Assembly (NCBI RefSeq): GCF_009870785.1
Contig: NZ_WTWX01000001.1
Coordinates: 186,001-250,000 of the forward strand
From: Paenibacillus sp. An7
GTDB lineage: Bacteria; Bacillota; Bacilli; Paenibacillales; Paenibacillaceae
DNA: 64,000 bases
Direction of reading: 5' to 3'
The translations under genes and the position numbers were made by a program. Positions 26,938-36,222 of this stretch are shown here, piece after piece. The notes below the pieces were generated by a model. The model saw nothing but the letters and a program-made list of their open reading frames with translations. It did not search any database and had not been told where the DNA came from. How positions within the stretch are numbered: position 1 is the first letter of the stretch; each line of letters begins with the position of its first letter.

Positions 26938-27960
26938 TTAGATGAGACCGATCTCATGATCGTCTGCTATATCTTCATGCGTATTTTTAATATATTCTAC
27001 AATTTCATTCACTTCGGTATAAGCAACACCTACATAGGAATCCGCAGCTCCGTAGTAGATCGCAATTCTGCCAGTATCCGCATCTTGAAGAGTGGCACAA
27101 GGGAAGATAACATTGTTAACGAATCCTCTCTCTTCATACCAAGTCTCCGGAGTAAGTACGAACGTAGAGGAACGATATTTCACTTTTGAAGGCTCCTCTT
27201 TATCAAGGATAACGGCACCCATGCTATATACAAAACCGTTACAAGTACCCGTCACACCATGATAGAACATCAGCCAACCTTCAGATGTTTCAATTGGAGC
27301 AGGACCGCCGCCAATCTTCACAGATTGCCACCATCCCTGTCCGCCTTTACTCATGACGTGACGATGTTTCCCCCAGTATACGAGATCAGGGCTTTCGCTA
27401 AGGAAAATATCACCAAATGGAGTATGTCCGCTGTCACTTGGTCTGGATAGCATTAAGAATTTACCGTCTTTCTTCTTCGGAAACAGAACTCCGTTACGAT
27501 TGAAAGGTAAGAATGGATTTTCAAGTCTAGTAAACGTTTTGAAGTCTTCTGTTTTGGCAAATCCCAAAGCAGCACCGTAAAAATCAGTACACCAAATGAT
27601 ATAGTAAGTGTCTTCTACTTTTACTACGCGAGGATCGTAAGCATAATTGGGTCTATACGGCTGACCATTAAAATCTGTAAAAAAAATTGCTTCTTCTTCA
27701 ATCTCCCACTGTAAGCCATCGCTACTTTTTCCCAAATGCAAATGAGGACGTCCGTTGATTGTTTCGGCACGAAATACCCCCATATAACCATCTTCATAAG
27801 GCACAACTGCACTGTTAAAAATTCTAGCAATCCCTTTCACCGGATTACGATCGATAATTGGGTTAGCGGAATGTCTCCACACCGGTGTTGTAACCCCTTC
27901 TGGTCTGTTCTCCCATGGCATATTCGGCAAAGCTTGTCCAATAATATTTACTTTTGACAT
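26938..27960 (-). CDS. GH130 beta-1,4-manno-oligosaccharide phosphorylase
   Basis: Releases mannose-1-phosphate from the non-reducing end of beta-1,4-manno-oligosaccharides using phosphate. At 340 aa with NPIIDRNPVKGIARIFNSAV near the start, the catalytic Asp109 in YAYDPRVVKVEDTYY and IGGGPAPIETSEGWLMFYHG, it matches GH130 subfamily 2 (RaMP2-like) better than the mannosyl-glucose phosphorylase group. It lies in the ABC importer operon between permease and GH113. A phosphate-independent mannosidase role exists in GH130 but is less likely here. Confidence 0.87.
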   Translation of the reverse strand: MSKVNIIGQALPNMPWENRPEGVTTPVWRHSANPIIDRNPVKGIARIFNSAVVPYEDGYMGVFRAETINGRPHLHLGKSSDGLQWEIEEEAIFFTDFNGQPYRPNYAYDPRVVKVEDTYYIIWCTDFYGAALGFAKTEDFKTFTRLENPFLPFNRNGVLFPKKKDGKFLMLSRPSDSGHTPFGDIFLSESPDLVYWGKHRHVMSKGGQGWWQSVKIGGGPAPIETSEGWLMFYHGVTGTCNGFVYSMGAVILDKEEPSKVKYRSSTFVLTPETWYEERGFVNNVIFPCATLQDADTGRIAIYYGAADSYVGVAYTEVNEIVEYIKNTHEDIADDHEIGLI

Positions 27961-27989
27961 TGTGAATTCCCCTCTCCATTATCTGAAAG

Positions 27990-28823
27990 TTATTTAACTG
28001 AACCGTTTGTTAAACCATTGTAAATATACTTTTGAAGGCTCATGAAAATAATAAGTGTAGGAATAATCGCTATCATAATCCCCGCACTGATGACTTCCCA
28101 TTGGGAACCATAAGGACCCTTAAATTTAAACAATGCGGTTGATATCACTTGTAAATCTGTCTTCGGCATATACAGGAAAGGTGTATAGAAGTCATTATAA
28201 ATATTGACACCCTTTACAATAATGACAGTGACGATCGCCGGCATAAGTAATGGCAGAATAATTCTCCAATAAATTGTAAAGTACGATGCACCATCTAGCA
28301 TCGCCGACTCATCTAGTGCCAGTGAAATCGTATCTAGGAATTGTAAGAAAATATATACCGCAATGATATCCGTCCCGAGATACAGAACAATCGCCGCCCA
28401 TCTTGTATTCATCAGATCAAGAGCATTAATAATCTGGAAAGTGGCGACCTGTGTAGTTACACTCGGAATCAGTGTGGCAAGCAGGAAAGCACCCATAAGC
28501 AGTTTTTTGCCTCTAAATTTAAACCGGCTAAGGATAAAAGCAATCATAGAACCTGTTAAGGTAGCACCCACAATGGAGATAATTAAAATGATAAACGTGT
28601 TCATAAATCCGATAAGCATATTCCCATCAATAAAAGCAGTTACATAGTTACTTATGTTTGTAAAGTCTGCCGGTGGTGTAATCGGACTTGTTGTTGCATA
28701 CTCTTCTTTGGTTTTGAATGAAGCAAAAAACACAACAAGAATCGGTACAATAGCGACAAGAGAACCCACGATTAGTGATATATATTTAATAGCCGACGCT
28801 ACTGATTTCTTAAGGGTAAACAT
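27990..28823 (-). CDS. ABC sugar transporter permease (MalG type)
   Basis: A 277-aa inner-membrane permease with about six helices. The EAA loop (DESAMLDGASYFTIYWRIILPLLMPAI, split here only for naming) contacts the shared ATPase. Its ATG overlaps the stop of the partner permease by one base (TGATG), with AAGGAGG inside the upstream gene, so expression is coupled. It is the second permease of the mannan oligosaccharide importer. Confidence 0.88.
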   Translation of the reverse strand: MFTLKKSVASAIKYISLIVGSLVAIVPILVVFFASFKTKEEYATTSPITPPADFTNISNYVTAFIDGNMLIGFMNTFIILIISIVGATLTGSMIAFILSRFKFRGKKLLMGAFLLATLIPSVTTQVATFQIINALDLMNTRWAAIVLYLGTDIIAVYIFLQFLDTISLALDESAMLDGASYFTIYWRIILPLLMPAIVTVIIVKGVNIYNDFYTPFLYMPKTDLQVISTALFKFKGPYGSQWEVISAGIMIAIIPTLIIFMSLQKYIYNGLTNGSVK

Positions 28824-29704
28824 CAGTTATCCTCCTTAATGACAAGGCGCTGCAGCAAGGTAACAATGATGACGATAAATAAGAGCACCACTGCCATCGC
28901 TGAAGCAAGACCAAACTTCCCGTATTTGAACGCCATATCAATGGTCTGTATAACAAACGTTTTACTGCCATTTGCTCCATCAACCATAATGTAAGGAATG
29001 TCAAAAGCACTGATTGCGCCGCTAATTGCAAGAATCAGATTCAGTTGAACGATTCGTTTGATACTTGGGATAATAATATGTTTGAATTGATGCCATTTGT
29101 TCGCACCATCAATATCCGCCGCTTCATAAATATCTTTATCAATCGAGGAAATAGCCCCGAGAAAGATAATGAAGTTAAATCCCATGTATCTCCATACAGA
29201 AGCACTTGCAAGTGAAATGTTAATCACGTCTGGGTTACCAAGCCAAAGCGTAATATACTTACCAAGTCCCAGCGCATTCAGTAATGTATCAAAGGTTCCA
29301 TCTGGTCTAAAGAAGAATAAAAATATAAAACCAATAGCAACCCCATTCAGCATATAAGGGAAAAATAAAACCCCTTTAAAAAAGTTCTTAAACCGTACTT
29401 TAAAACTTAAGATGGTTGCAAAGTAAAGAGCTAGACCCATTTGGAAAAAGGTGGCTACAAAGTAATATAAACTTACTTTAAACACAGCAAAATATTCAGG
29501 ATTCGTAAAAATGTTGATATAGTTTTTAAACCCTACATATTCCATGTTTTTGCTGTAACCATTCCAGCTCGTAAAACTGTATTTGAACATATTCACTACA
29601 GGCAGGTAAGCAAATGTAACTAATAGAATAATCGGGATGAACGAGAACGCCAGTATAATTAATTTTCTCTGATTGGCGTAACTCAAATTAGATAATTTAA
29701 ACAT
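28823..29704 (-). CDS. ABC sugar transporter permease (MalF type)
   Basis: A 293-aa permease with about six membrane helices and the EAA motif DIYEAADIDGANKWHQFKHI (about 198-217). It pairs with the MalG-type permease and the lipoprotein binding protein encoded upstream. No ATPase gene lies in the locus, so a shared MsmX/UgpC-type ATPase elsewhere in the genome is expected, as is usual for CUT1 oligosaccharide importers in Bacillales. Confidence 0.88.
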   Translation of the reverse strand: MFKLSNLSYANQRKLIILAFSFIPIILLVTFAYLPVVNMFKYSFTSWNGYSKNMEYVGFKNYINIFTNPEYFAVFKVSLYYFVATFFQMGLALYFATILSFKVRFKNFFKGVLFFPYMLNGVAIGFIFLFFFRPDGTFDTLLNALGLGKYITLWLGNPDVINISLASASVWRYMGFNFIIFLGAISSIDKDIYEAADIDGANKWHQFKHIIIPSIKRIVQLNLILAISGAISAFDIPYIMVDGANGSKTFVIQTIDMAFKYGKFGLASAMAVVLLFIVIIVTLLQRLVIKEDN

Positions 29705-29739
29705 GCCATACCTCCACTTATCCAGCCGTTTTATGAAAT

Positions 29740-29779
29740 TTCAGAAGATCATCGGCATGGTCCTGGATGATCTTCTGAA
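29740..29779 (-). other. Perfect 14-bp hairpin between binding protein and permease genes
   Basis: TTCAGAAGATCATC and its exact complement GATGATCTTCTGAA flank a 12-nt loop without a following T-tract. This looks like an mRNA-stabilising or partial-termination element that keeps the binding protein in excess. Confidence 0.65.
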
Positions 29780-29793
29780 CCTTTCACTATTCT

Positions 29794-31101
29794 CTATTCG
29801 GCTACTGTTTTACGAGCCTCAACCCATGCATCATTCAGGTCTTTCATTATGTCATCATAAGATTCTTTCCGGTTACCAAGCGCAGCTTCAATAATTCTTT
29901 TCTTAAAGTCAGGCTGCCAGAGACCCACTTCCGCTTCTTTATCAATCTTATCTACTAAACCTTCTTGTCCTTCTTTGGAAGCGGTAATGGTTTTAAACTC
30001 AACACCTTGATCCCCGTACTCTTTCAAAATTTCAGGAAGTTCCGCACCAACCACTGCACTGATGCTGCCTGCTTGTTCTACTGCATAGTTAGAATCATGT
30101 ATGAAAAAATCCACCCATGCCTTTGCAGCCGCTTTATTCTTACTATTTACGTTAATGGCAAGGTTGTAATCGGCACCAAGCGGTACAATTACGTTGTCTG
30201 CATTAGTAGGGAATGGCATAAATCCAATATCATCTGGATTGGTTGCCGAAGCTTTAATTTGGTCAATTGCCCAAGATCCAAGAACCATCGTCGCTATTTT
30301 CCCTTGTCCTAACTCTGCTTTTGAACTTTCCCAATCGGTTGTCGTCGGGTCACGTTCAATCAAACCTTCTTTAGCCGCATCAAACATAATTTTATAAAGA
30401 TCGTAGTGCGGCTGACCTGCTACAAAGTTATCATCACTGTTCGGCTGTGTAACGTTTACATAATCAACATCGCCAGCTACCGTCGTTAGATCAGATTCCC
30501 ACTGTGTCAGCGGCCAACCTGCGGCATAGTTGGTGTATAAAGGTGTAGCATCTGTGTTTGCTTTTACACTTCTAAGAACTTCCATGAACTGATCAATCGT
30601 TTGCGGGATTTCCGTTACACCAGCATCTTTAAACACTTGCTTGTTGTAGATGACACCGGAGTATGTAATCGCAACTGGAATTCCGTAGATTGTATTGTCT
30701 ACCATTCGTTCTTCAATACCTGTGTACTTGGTTTTCATCTCATCATAGCTTCCTAGCGGTTCAAAGAAACTGGGAAGGTCTGCAACCGGAACACTCGTTG
30801 GGATCAAAAGAACATCACCATATTCATCCGTGTTCATCCGAATTTTAATTTGACCTTCATAATCAGAAAGTGCTTCAAAATTTACTTTTACATCTGGATA
30901 CTTTTCATTAAATTTCTTGGCATAATCTTGGAATACCGTATCAACAATATCTGTTCTCTGCGTGATCACGGTAATTTCTCCTTTAATTGCCCCATCATCG
31001 TCTGAAGCACTTGAATCTCCTCCATTAGAAGAACATGCTGCCAAGATGGAGATAATGAGAAATACAGATAAAAACTTAAATAACCCTTTTTTATTACTCA
31101 C
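29794..31101 (-). CDS. Extracellular sugar-binding lipoprotein of the mannan ABC importer
   Basis: Captures manno-oligosaccharides at the cell surface. From GTG 31101 it is 435 aa, chosen because AAAGGGG is 8 nt upstream; an ATG at 31107 is also possible. A lipoprotein signal ends in ILAAC (Cys23), followed by a Ser/Asp-rich linker and a family 1 solute-binding fold (GEITVITQRTDIVDTVFQDY, later ATMVLGSWAIDQIK). It is the first gene of the five-gene importer operon and is divergent from the epimerase operon. Confidence 0.9.
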   Translation of the reverse strand: MSNKKGLFKFLSVFLIISILAACSSNGGDSSASDDDGAIKGEITVITQRTDIVDTVFQDYAKKFNEKYPDVKVNFEALSDYEGQIKIRMNTDEYGDVLLIPTSVPVADLPSFFEPLGSYDEMKTKYTGIEERMVDNTIYGIPVAITYSGVIYNKQVFKDAGVTEIPQTIDQFMEVLRSVKANTDATPLYTNYAAGWPLTQWESDLTTVAGDVDYVNVTQPNSDDNFVAGQPHYDLYKIMFDAAKEGLIERDPTTTDWESSKAELGQGKIATMVLGSWAIDQIKASATNPDDIGFMPFPTNADNVIVPLGADYNLAINVNSKNKAAAKAWVDFFIHDSNYAVEQAGSISAVVGAELPEILKEYGDQGVEFKTITASKEGQEGLVDKIDKEAEVGLWQPDFKKRIIEAALGNRKESYDDIMKDLNDAWVEARKTVAE

Positions 31102-31125
31102 TTTCATAACCCCTTTCAAGTGTTT

Positions 31126-31145
31126 TTAAGTTAACGATTAAGTTA
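31126..31145. promoter_or_regulatory. LacI-type operator A (importer operon)
   Basis: TTAAGTTAACGATTAAGTTA, a dyad with a central CG, sits 8 nt downstream of the importer -10 and shares the right half-site of operator C. Confidence 0.6.
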
Positions 31146-31152
31146 CAAACAA

Positions 31153-31180
31153 AGTTTATATTGATAACGCTTCCAGTCAA
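31153..31180 (-). promoter_or_regulatory. Importer-operon promoter with cre site
   Basis: Reverse strand TTGACT (31175-31180), 16-bp spacer, TAAACT (31153-31158). The spacer contains TGGAAGCGTTATCA (31162-31175), a CcpA cre site with one mismatch. Confidence 0.58.
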
Positions 31181-31238
31181 CCTTTATTTTTATTACTGTT
31201 CTCCTTTTCTTTTATAGAGATCTGTTTCCGTTAAATCA

Positions 31239-31267
31239 TTGACAAGCATTAAAAAGAAATTTAATAT
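31239..31267 (+). promoter_or_regulatory. Sigma-A promoter of the epimerase operon
   Basis: TTGACA (31239-31244), 17-bp spacer, TAATAT (31262-31267). Near-consensus. Confidence 0.72.
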
Positions 31268-31271
31268 TTGA

Positions 31272-31291
31272 TTAAGTTATCGTTTACTTAA
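31272..31291. promoter_or_regulatory. LacI-type operator B (epimerase operon)
   Basis: TTAAGTTATCGTTTACTTAA, the best dyad of the three (half sites TTAAGTTATC and TTAAGTAAAC), begins 5 nt downstream of the -10. Confidence 0.66.
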
Positions 31292-31322
31292 ATAGATTTC
31301 ATTTTAGAGAGGTTGTGACTTT

Positions 31323-32507
31323 TTGGTCGAATCTTTGAACACCTTAACTGCCGAGATTCAAGAGGAATGGGTATCTCATATACTTCCTTTCTGGGCAAAC
31401 ATGAAGGATGAGGAACAAGGAGGGTATTACGGAGAGCTGGATTACAGCTTGAAGTTAGACAAAAAAGCGGCAAAAGGCGGAATCGCGAATTCAAGAATTC
31501 TTTGGTCTTTTTCAGCTGCATATCGTTACATAAACTCTGAGTCCTATGCTGAGCATGCCCATCACTCCTTCCGTTTCCTGAAAGAGAATCTTCTTGATCC
31601 TGAATTCGGCGGTGTATATTGGTCTGTTGATTATGAGGGTAATCCCCTCGATACGCGTAAACATATCTATAATCAGGCTTTTGCTGTGTACAGTTTAAGT
31701 GAGTATTATCGGGCATTAAACAATGTAGAAGCTTTAGAACTGGCAAAGTCTCTATTTTTCCTTATTGAAGATAAAGGTTATAAACCCGAGACGAATGCTT
31801 ATAAGGAAGAATTTAATCGCACATGGCAGGAACAACCTAACGAGATGTTAAGTGAAAATGATGTCATCGCAAGCATAACGATGAATACTCACATTCATAT
31901 CTTGGAAGCGTATACTACGCTTTATCGTGTATGGCCAGACAGCAGAGTTCGAACTGCGCTTGAAAATTTGCTCCATATTCTTCATGATCGGATGTTTGAC
32001 GTAAAGACAGGCAGACTCCATGTTTTCTTTGATCAGAACTGGAATTCTCTGCTTGACCTCACTTCTTACGGTCATGATATTGAAGCAAGCTGGCTTATCG
32101 ATGACGCGATGAAAGTTATTGGTTCCGATCATCCCGATCACCAAAAAATGATACTTGATTTGGCTTATTCCGTTGCAAAAAGTGCCATTCAAAGCGATGG
32201 CTCCCTTGCTAATGAACGGGAAGAAGACCATTTAGATACGAAACGAATATGGTGGGTGCAGGCTGAAGCGATGGTAGGATTCTATAACGCATATCAGCGT
32301 ACGAATGCCCCATTATTTATGAAGCTGGTAACAAACCTATGGGAATATACAAAAAATCATATTATCGACTCAAGACTAGGAAGCGAATGGGTGTGGGCAG
32401 TTAAGGAAGATGGCAGCCATGATCAGCGTGAAATCGCTGGAGCTTGGAAGTGTCCCTATCATAACAGCCGTTTTTGTATAGAGATGATTGAGAGGATGAG
32501 TGAGTAA
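31323..32507 (+). CDS. Mannobiose/cellobiose 2-epimerase (AGE superfamily)
   Basis: Converts the reducing mannose of beta-1,4-mannobiose to glucose, giving mannosyl-glucose. The 394-aa alpha/alpha-barrel has a TTG start 10 nt after AGAGAGG. Three histidines match the positions known in Ruminococcus cellobiose 2-epimerase: His190 ([11 protein letters not shown]), His251 (GHDIEASWL) and His380 (CPYHNSR). [13 protein letters not shown] (residues 56-68) is also typical. Its stop overlaps the next ATG (TAATG), coupling it to the GH130 enzyme that uses its product. Confidence 0.88.
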   Translation: MVESLNTLTAEIQEEWVSHILPFWANMKDEEQGGYYGELDYSLKLDKKAAKGGIANSRILWSFSAAYRYINSESYAEHAHHSFRFLKENLLDPEFGGVYWSVDYEGNPLDTRKHIYNQAFAVYSLSEYYRALNNVEALELAKSLFFLIEDKGYKPETNAYKEEFNRTWQEQPNEMLSENDVIASITMNTHIHILEAYTTLYRVWPDSRVRTALENLLHILHDRMFDVKTGRLHVFFDQNWNSLLDLTSYGHDIEASWLIDDAMKVIGSDHPDHQKMILDLAYSVAKSAIQSDGSLANEREEDHLDTKRIWWVQAEAMVGFYNAYQRTNAPLFMKLVTNLWEYTKNHIIDSRLGSEWVWAVKEDGSHDQREIAGAWKCPYHNSRFCIEMIERMSE

Positions 32508-33688
32508 TGGTACACAAAAAATATGGTGAACTGCTTGCTAAACAAGAGGAATTGCTGAATAAACCAAATAAAGTGAACGAACAATTTTATAATGGAATCT
32601 ACGATCGCTATGAAAATCCTGTTCTTACACGGCATCATGTTCCTCTGCACTGGAGATTTGATCTGGACGAAGAACAAAATCCTTACTTTATGGAAAGACT
32701 CGGGATTAATGCTACATTGAATCCAGGGGCCATTTACCATGATGGAAAATACGTACTCGTATCACGCACCGAAGGTCTGGACCGTAAATCTATTTTTGCT
32801 TCAGCGGAAAGCGATAACGGTATCGATCATTTTCGTTTTGTAGGAGAACCTTTAGTGTGGGAAGACATTGATGAGAATGAGACCAATATGTATGACATGA
32901 GACTCGTGAAACATGAAGATGGATGGATTTACGGCATTTACTGTTCCGAACAAAAAGATCCAGATGCAGCACCTTTTGATACATCTAGCGCAGTTGCACA
33001 AGCTGGATTCGTACGTACTCAAGATCTGAAGACATGGACAAGACTTCCGAATATTAAGACAAATTCACCGCAGCAGCGTAATGTTGTTCTTCACCCTGAA
33101 TTCGTTGATGGAAAATACGCGTTTTATACTCGTCCTCAGGACGGATTTATATCTACAGGATCAGGAGGCGGAATTGCCTTTGGTTACTGTGAAGACATTT
33201 TAAACCCTGTAATTGATGAAGAATTTATAATTGACGAACGTCAGTATCACACCGTGTATGAAGTGAAAAATGGACAAGGTCCTGCACCGATTAAAACAGA
33301 TCGTGGCTGGATTCATATTGCTCATGGTGTAAGAAACACAGCAGCCGGACTGCGCTATGTGCTCTATACATTTGCGACTAGTCTTTCGGATCCTACCGAA
33401 ATCATCGCGAAACCAGGTGGTCATTTCCTTGCTCCTTATGATGATGAGAGAGTCGGTGATGTATCTAATGTTGTATTTTGTAACGGAGCGGTTGTTAATG
33501 ATCAGAAAGAAGTATTCATTTACTATGCATCCAGCGATACGCGTATCCATGTGGCTACAACAACCATTGATAAATTAGTTGATTATACATTTAATACACC
33601 TGCTGACACTTTCCGTTCCCTTGGATCCGCAGCACAGCGTGCACAACTAATTAAGAAGAATGAGTCCTTATTAAAAATAACGAAGTAA
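32507..33688 (+). CDS. GH130 4-O-beta-D-mannosyl-D-glucose phosphorylase
   Basis: Phosphorolyses mannosyl-glucose to mannose-1-phosphate and glucose. The 393-aa length matches GH130 subfamily 1 (Bacteroides MGP, about 390 aa). The predicted catalytic Asp130 is in [14 protein letters not shown], and [20 protein letters not shown] forms the phosphate-side loop. The start overlaps the epimerase stop by one base. With the GH130_2 enzyme in the other operon it completes mannan breakdown. Confidence 0.88.
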   Translation: MVHKKYGELLAKQEELLNKPNKVNEQFYNGIYDRYENPVLTRHHVPLHWRFDLDEEQNPYFMERLGINATLNPGAIYHDGKYVLVSRTEGLDRKSIFASAESDNGIDHFRFVGEPLVWEDIDENETNMYDMRLVKHEDGWIYGIYCSEQKDPDAAPFDTSSAVAQAGFVRTQDLKTWTRLPNIKTNSPQQRNVVLHPEFVDGKYAFYTRPQDGFISTGSGGGIAFGYCEDILNPVIDEEFIIDERQYHTVYEVKNGQGPAPIKTDRGWIHIAHGVRNTAAGLRYVLYTFATSLSDPTEIIAKPGGHFLAPYDDERVGDVSNVVFCNGAVVNDQKEVFIYYASSDTRIHVATTTIDKLVDYTFNTPADTFRSLGSAAQRAQLIKKNESLLKITK

Positions 33689-33836
33689 ATTCGCTTTGTC
33701 GCTGCATTAATTCATTCATCTTCTTTATTCGTTTCCCAGAAGAAGGTATACTTAACATGCATATAACGAATTAATTTTACATCATTAGTTTACTTCATAT
33801 TTAATCAACAGCCGTGGGAATAAAGGAGATGATGTG

Positions 33837-34862
33837 ATGAATAAAAACATCACTATGCGTGACATAGCGAACCAGCTTGGCGTGAGTAGTGTAACCGTGT
33901 CGAAAGCACTTAATGATAAAGAAGGCGTAAGTGAAGAGCTAAAGGAACGGATTAAACAACTGGCAAGTGAACTTGGATACCGAGTGAATATGGCAGCTAA
34001 AACGATGCGCGAAGGATTAACCTATAACATTGGGGTCATTATTCCTGAAAGATTCACAGGTCCTGATCAATCCTTCTATCTACGTGTCTACCAAGAAATA
34101 TCGAAGTCTCTAGAAGCCACTGGTTATTATGGGATTTTGCACATCCTTAGCAGTTCGGATGAAGAAGGCCTCCTTCTTCCTAGGATTTACTATGACCGTA
34201 AAGTAGATGGTTTTATCGTACTAGGTCAGATTAATAAGCCTTATATTGAAGTGATTGAGAACATTGAACAGCCAAAACTGTTTCTGGATTTTTATGACGA
34301 ACACTCAAGTATCGATTCTGTTGTCACAGATAATTTCTATGGTGCCTATGAACTTACAAATTATTTAATCCAGCAAGGACATCGGGAGATTGCGTATGTG
34401 GGTAACCTTTACTCCACAAGCAGTATTCAGGATCGTTTCTTAGGGTATTACAAGTCACTGCTTGAACATCACATACATTTAGAACCCAAGTGGATTATCA
34501 ATGATCGGGACGAACATGGAACCTACATCGACATTGAGCTCCCTTCCCCGCTTCCAACTGCATTTGTATGTAACTGTGACCAAGTCGCATACTCCATAGT
34601 ACAGAAGCTCAAGCTGATGGGCCACCGGGTACCAGAAGATTGCTCTGTCGTTGGTTTTGATAACGATATTTATGCCACGCTTACGGAGCCTCATCTAACG
34701 ACCATTGATGTAAACATCAATCAAATGGCTCAAACTGCTGTTCAGTCTCTTCTGCGTCAAATCAATCATCCCGATGTTCGTTTTGGCAGACTGGTTGTAA
34801 AAGGTGAAATCATCTACAGAGATTCCGTAAAGCCTTTGAATTCGGCAGTTGCGCCTGAATAA
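33837..34862 (+). CDS. LacI-family repressor of the mannan locus
   Basis: A 341-aa repressor with AAGGAG (33823-33828) 8 nt before ATG 33837. The N-terminal LacI helix-turn-helix reads TMRDIANQLGVSSVTVSKAL and the hinge helix ends GYRVNMAAKTM. A periplasmic-binding-like effector domain follows (IGVIIPERF, DGFIVLGQI, VVGFDNDIYATLTEPHLTTI). It lies 148 bp after the GH130 gene with no terminator between. The CG-centred dyads at the three locus promoters are its probable operators; mannobiose or mannosyl-glucose is a likely inducer (inference). Confidence 0.88.
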   Translation: MNKNITMRDIANQLGVSSVTVSKALNDKEGVSEELKERIKQLASELGYRVNMAAKTMREGLTYNIGVIIPERFTGPDQSFYLRVYQEISKSLEATGYYGILHILSSSDEEGLLLPRIYYDRKVDGFIVLGQINKPYIEVIENIEQPKLFLDFYDEHSSIDSVVTDNFYGAYELTNYLIQQGHREIAYVGNLYSTSSIQDRFLGYYKSLLEHHIHLEPKWIINDRDEHGTYIDIELPSPLPTAFVCNCDQVAYSIVQKLKLMGHRVPEDCSVVGFDNDIYATLTEPHLTTIDVNINQMAQTAVQSLLRQINHPDVRFGRLVVKGEIIYRDSVKPLNSAVAPE

Positions 34863-34873
34863 CAAGAAAATAC

Positions 34874-34912
34874 AAAAAGGATGCAAAGTATCATAGCTCT
34901 GCATCCTTTTTT
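34874..34912. terminator. Bidirectional terminator after lacI
   Basis: AAAAAGGATGCA pairs with TGCATCCTTTTTT, with an A-run before and a T-run after. Confidence 0.82.
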
Positions 34913-34970
34913 GATTTTATTAATCCCTTTATTTCGTATTTTTTCTGCATCATGCGAGAATTTTTTCTTG

Positions 34971-36203
34971 TTAGGTTCCATAATAAATATCCATTTTCCC
35001 TGTTGGAAGAGTGGTCGCATTCCATACAGCAGCCAGGTTATCAGGAGCAATCGTTGCCGCCGTAATATAATCACCTATAAGTTCTGTAGGGATCGGTGAT
35101 AATCCATTTGGATTAAATGAGGTCGTTGTAACACGCCGGTTCGCAAAGGAAGCCCCCCCGTCAAATGATTCAGCAACAAACACATCCAGAAGAAATCCGT
35201 CAATCCGGTTCGTATAGTAAATCACACGTATGGTTCCTGTATAAGGCGATACGGTAATAGAAGGGCTGAAGTTTTGTGAACCTGCAGGTGCTCCTGTAAT
35301 ACTAACCGGCGCCGTCCAAAGAAGACCATCGGGAGATTTACAACACAGAATATCGGTATAACCATTTCTTGCATCATTCCATACGCTATATACACTACCG
35401 CTATATGGACCATTGGAGATATCTGCACCTAAACTTAAGTTGGTCTGAACACGAAAGTTATAATTAGGTACAGGTAGTGGAGAAGGGGCTTTAACTACAG
35501 TAGATATGAAGGTAGACTGTCTTTGTACCGGTGGTTGATAGGTGACTCCTCCATCATATGAAATTCGTAAAAAAGCAAGTGGATTAATCGGACCTGTTAT
35601 TATAAAACCCGCATAGACTTGCCCTGAAAAACCGATCGCAAGTGCGGCACGATCGTGAAAGCCTCGAGGATCTGAGATACGATCTGGTTCTTCCCAGTTC
35701 AGCCCTTGGTCTAAGGAGCGCCGTACAAAGATAGCTGATGCAGAGGAGGACAATGGTGTATACCCGACATAAGCATTTCCACGGTATGGACTACCAGGTG
35801 ATCGATCTACTGATATAAATGGTTCATCATTGTGTACTATCGTTCCGTAGCCACGCTTAACAAAGACAGGCGGTGACCATGTTTCACCGTCATCAAAAGA
35901 GGTGTAGCTGATGATTGTACCGTCATTCAAATCATTAAAAACATGTACCGTAACTATGAATGTTTGAGGAAATGTATAATCTATGGTAGGTGCTTCTGCT
36001 CCTGCATATCCTGCAGGCTGGGGAAGAATCTCAGTGGACCATGTTAATCCACCGTCTATTGATCGATAGAAACCGGTTCCTGTAGGTCCCGAACTTGTGT
36101 CTACGGCCACCACGCATAAGACATTCGGAGTTAAAGTGTTTACTGCAATGGAAGGCTCGAACTGCGTACCGCCAAGTCCCGCAGTAATATTAACCACTGG
36201 CAT
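34971..36203 (-). CDS. Asp-box (BNR) beta-propeller protein, sialidase-like fold
   Basis: A 410-aa protein starting at ATG 36203 after GGGAGGGTG; a longer open frame to 36248 has no site. Six Asp-box (S-x-D-x-G-x-T-W) repeats are visible: SIDGGLTW, SFDDGETW, SLDQGLNW, SYDGGVTY, SPDGLLW and SFDGGASF. This predicts a six-blade propeller. There is no signal peptide or membrane anchor, and the FRIP and arginine-triad context of true sialidases was not found, so glycosidase activity is doubtful. It is cotranscribed with a 121-aa unknown protein; both could be spore or cell-surface proteins, but this is speculation. Confidence 0.78.
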   Translation of the reverse strand: MPVVNITAGLGGTQFEPSIAVNTLTPNVLCVVAVDTSSGPTGTGFYRSIDGGLTWSTEILPQPAGYAGAEAPTIDYTFPQTFIVTVHVFNDLNDGTIISYTSFDDGETWSPPVFVKRGYGTIVHNDEPFISVDRSPGSPYRGNAYVGYTPLSSSASAIFVRRSLDQGLNWEEPDRISDPRGFHDRAALAIGFSGQVYAGFIITGPINPLAFLRISYDGGVTYQPPVQRQSTFISTVVKAPSPLPVPNYNFRVQTNLSLGADISNGPYSGSVYSVWNDARNGYTDILCCKSPDGLLWTAPVSITGAPAGSQNFSPSITVSPYTGTIRVIYYTNRIDGFLLDVFVAESFDGGASFANRRVTTTSFNPNGLSPIPTELIGDYITAATIAPDNLAAVWNATTLPTGKMDIYYGT

Positions 36204-36222
36204 TTGCTCACCCTCCCTTTTA

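Noticed and set aside
33758-33777. Fourth LacI operator upstream of lacI
   Set aside because: TGCATATAACGAATTAATTT has a central CG but matches the other three operators poorly, so autoregulation is not claimed.
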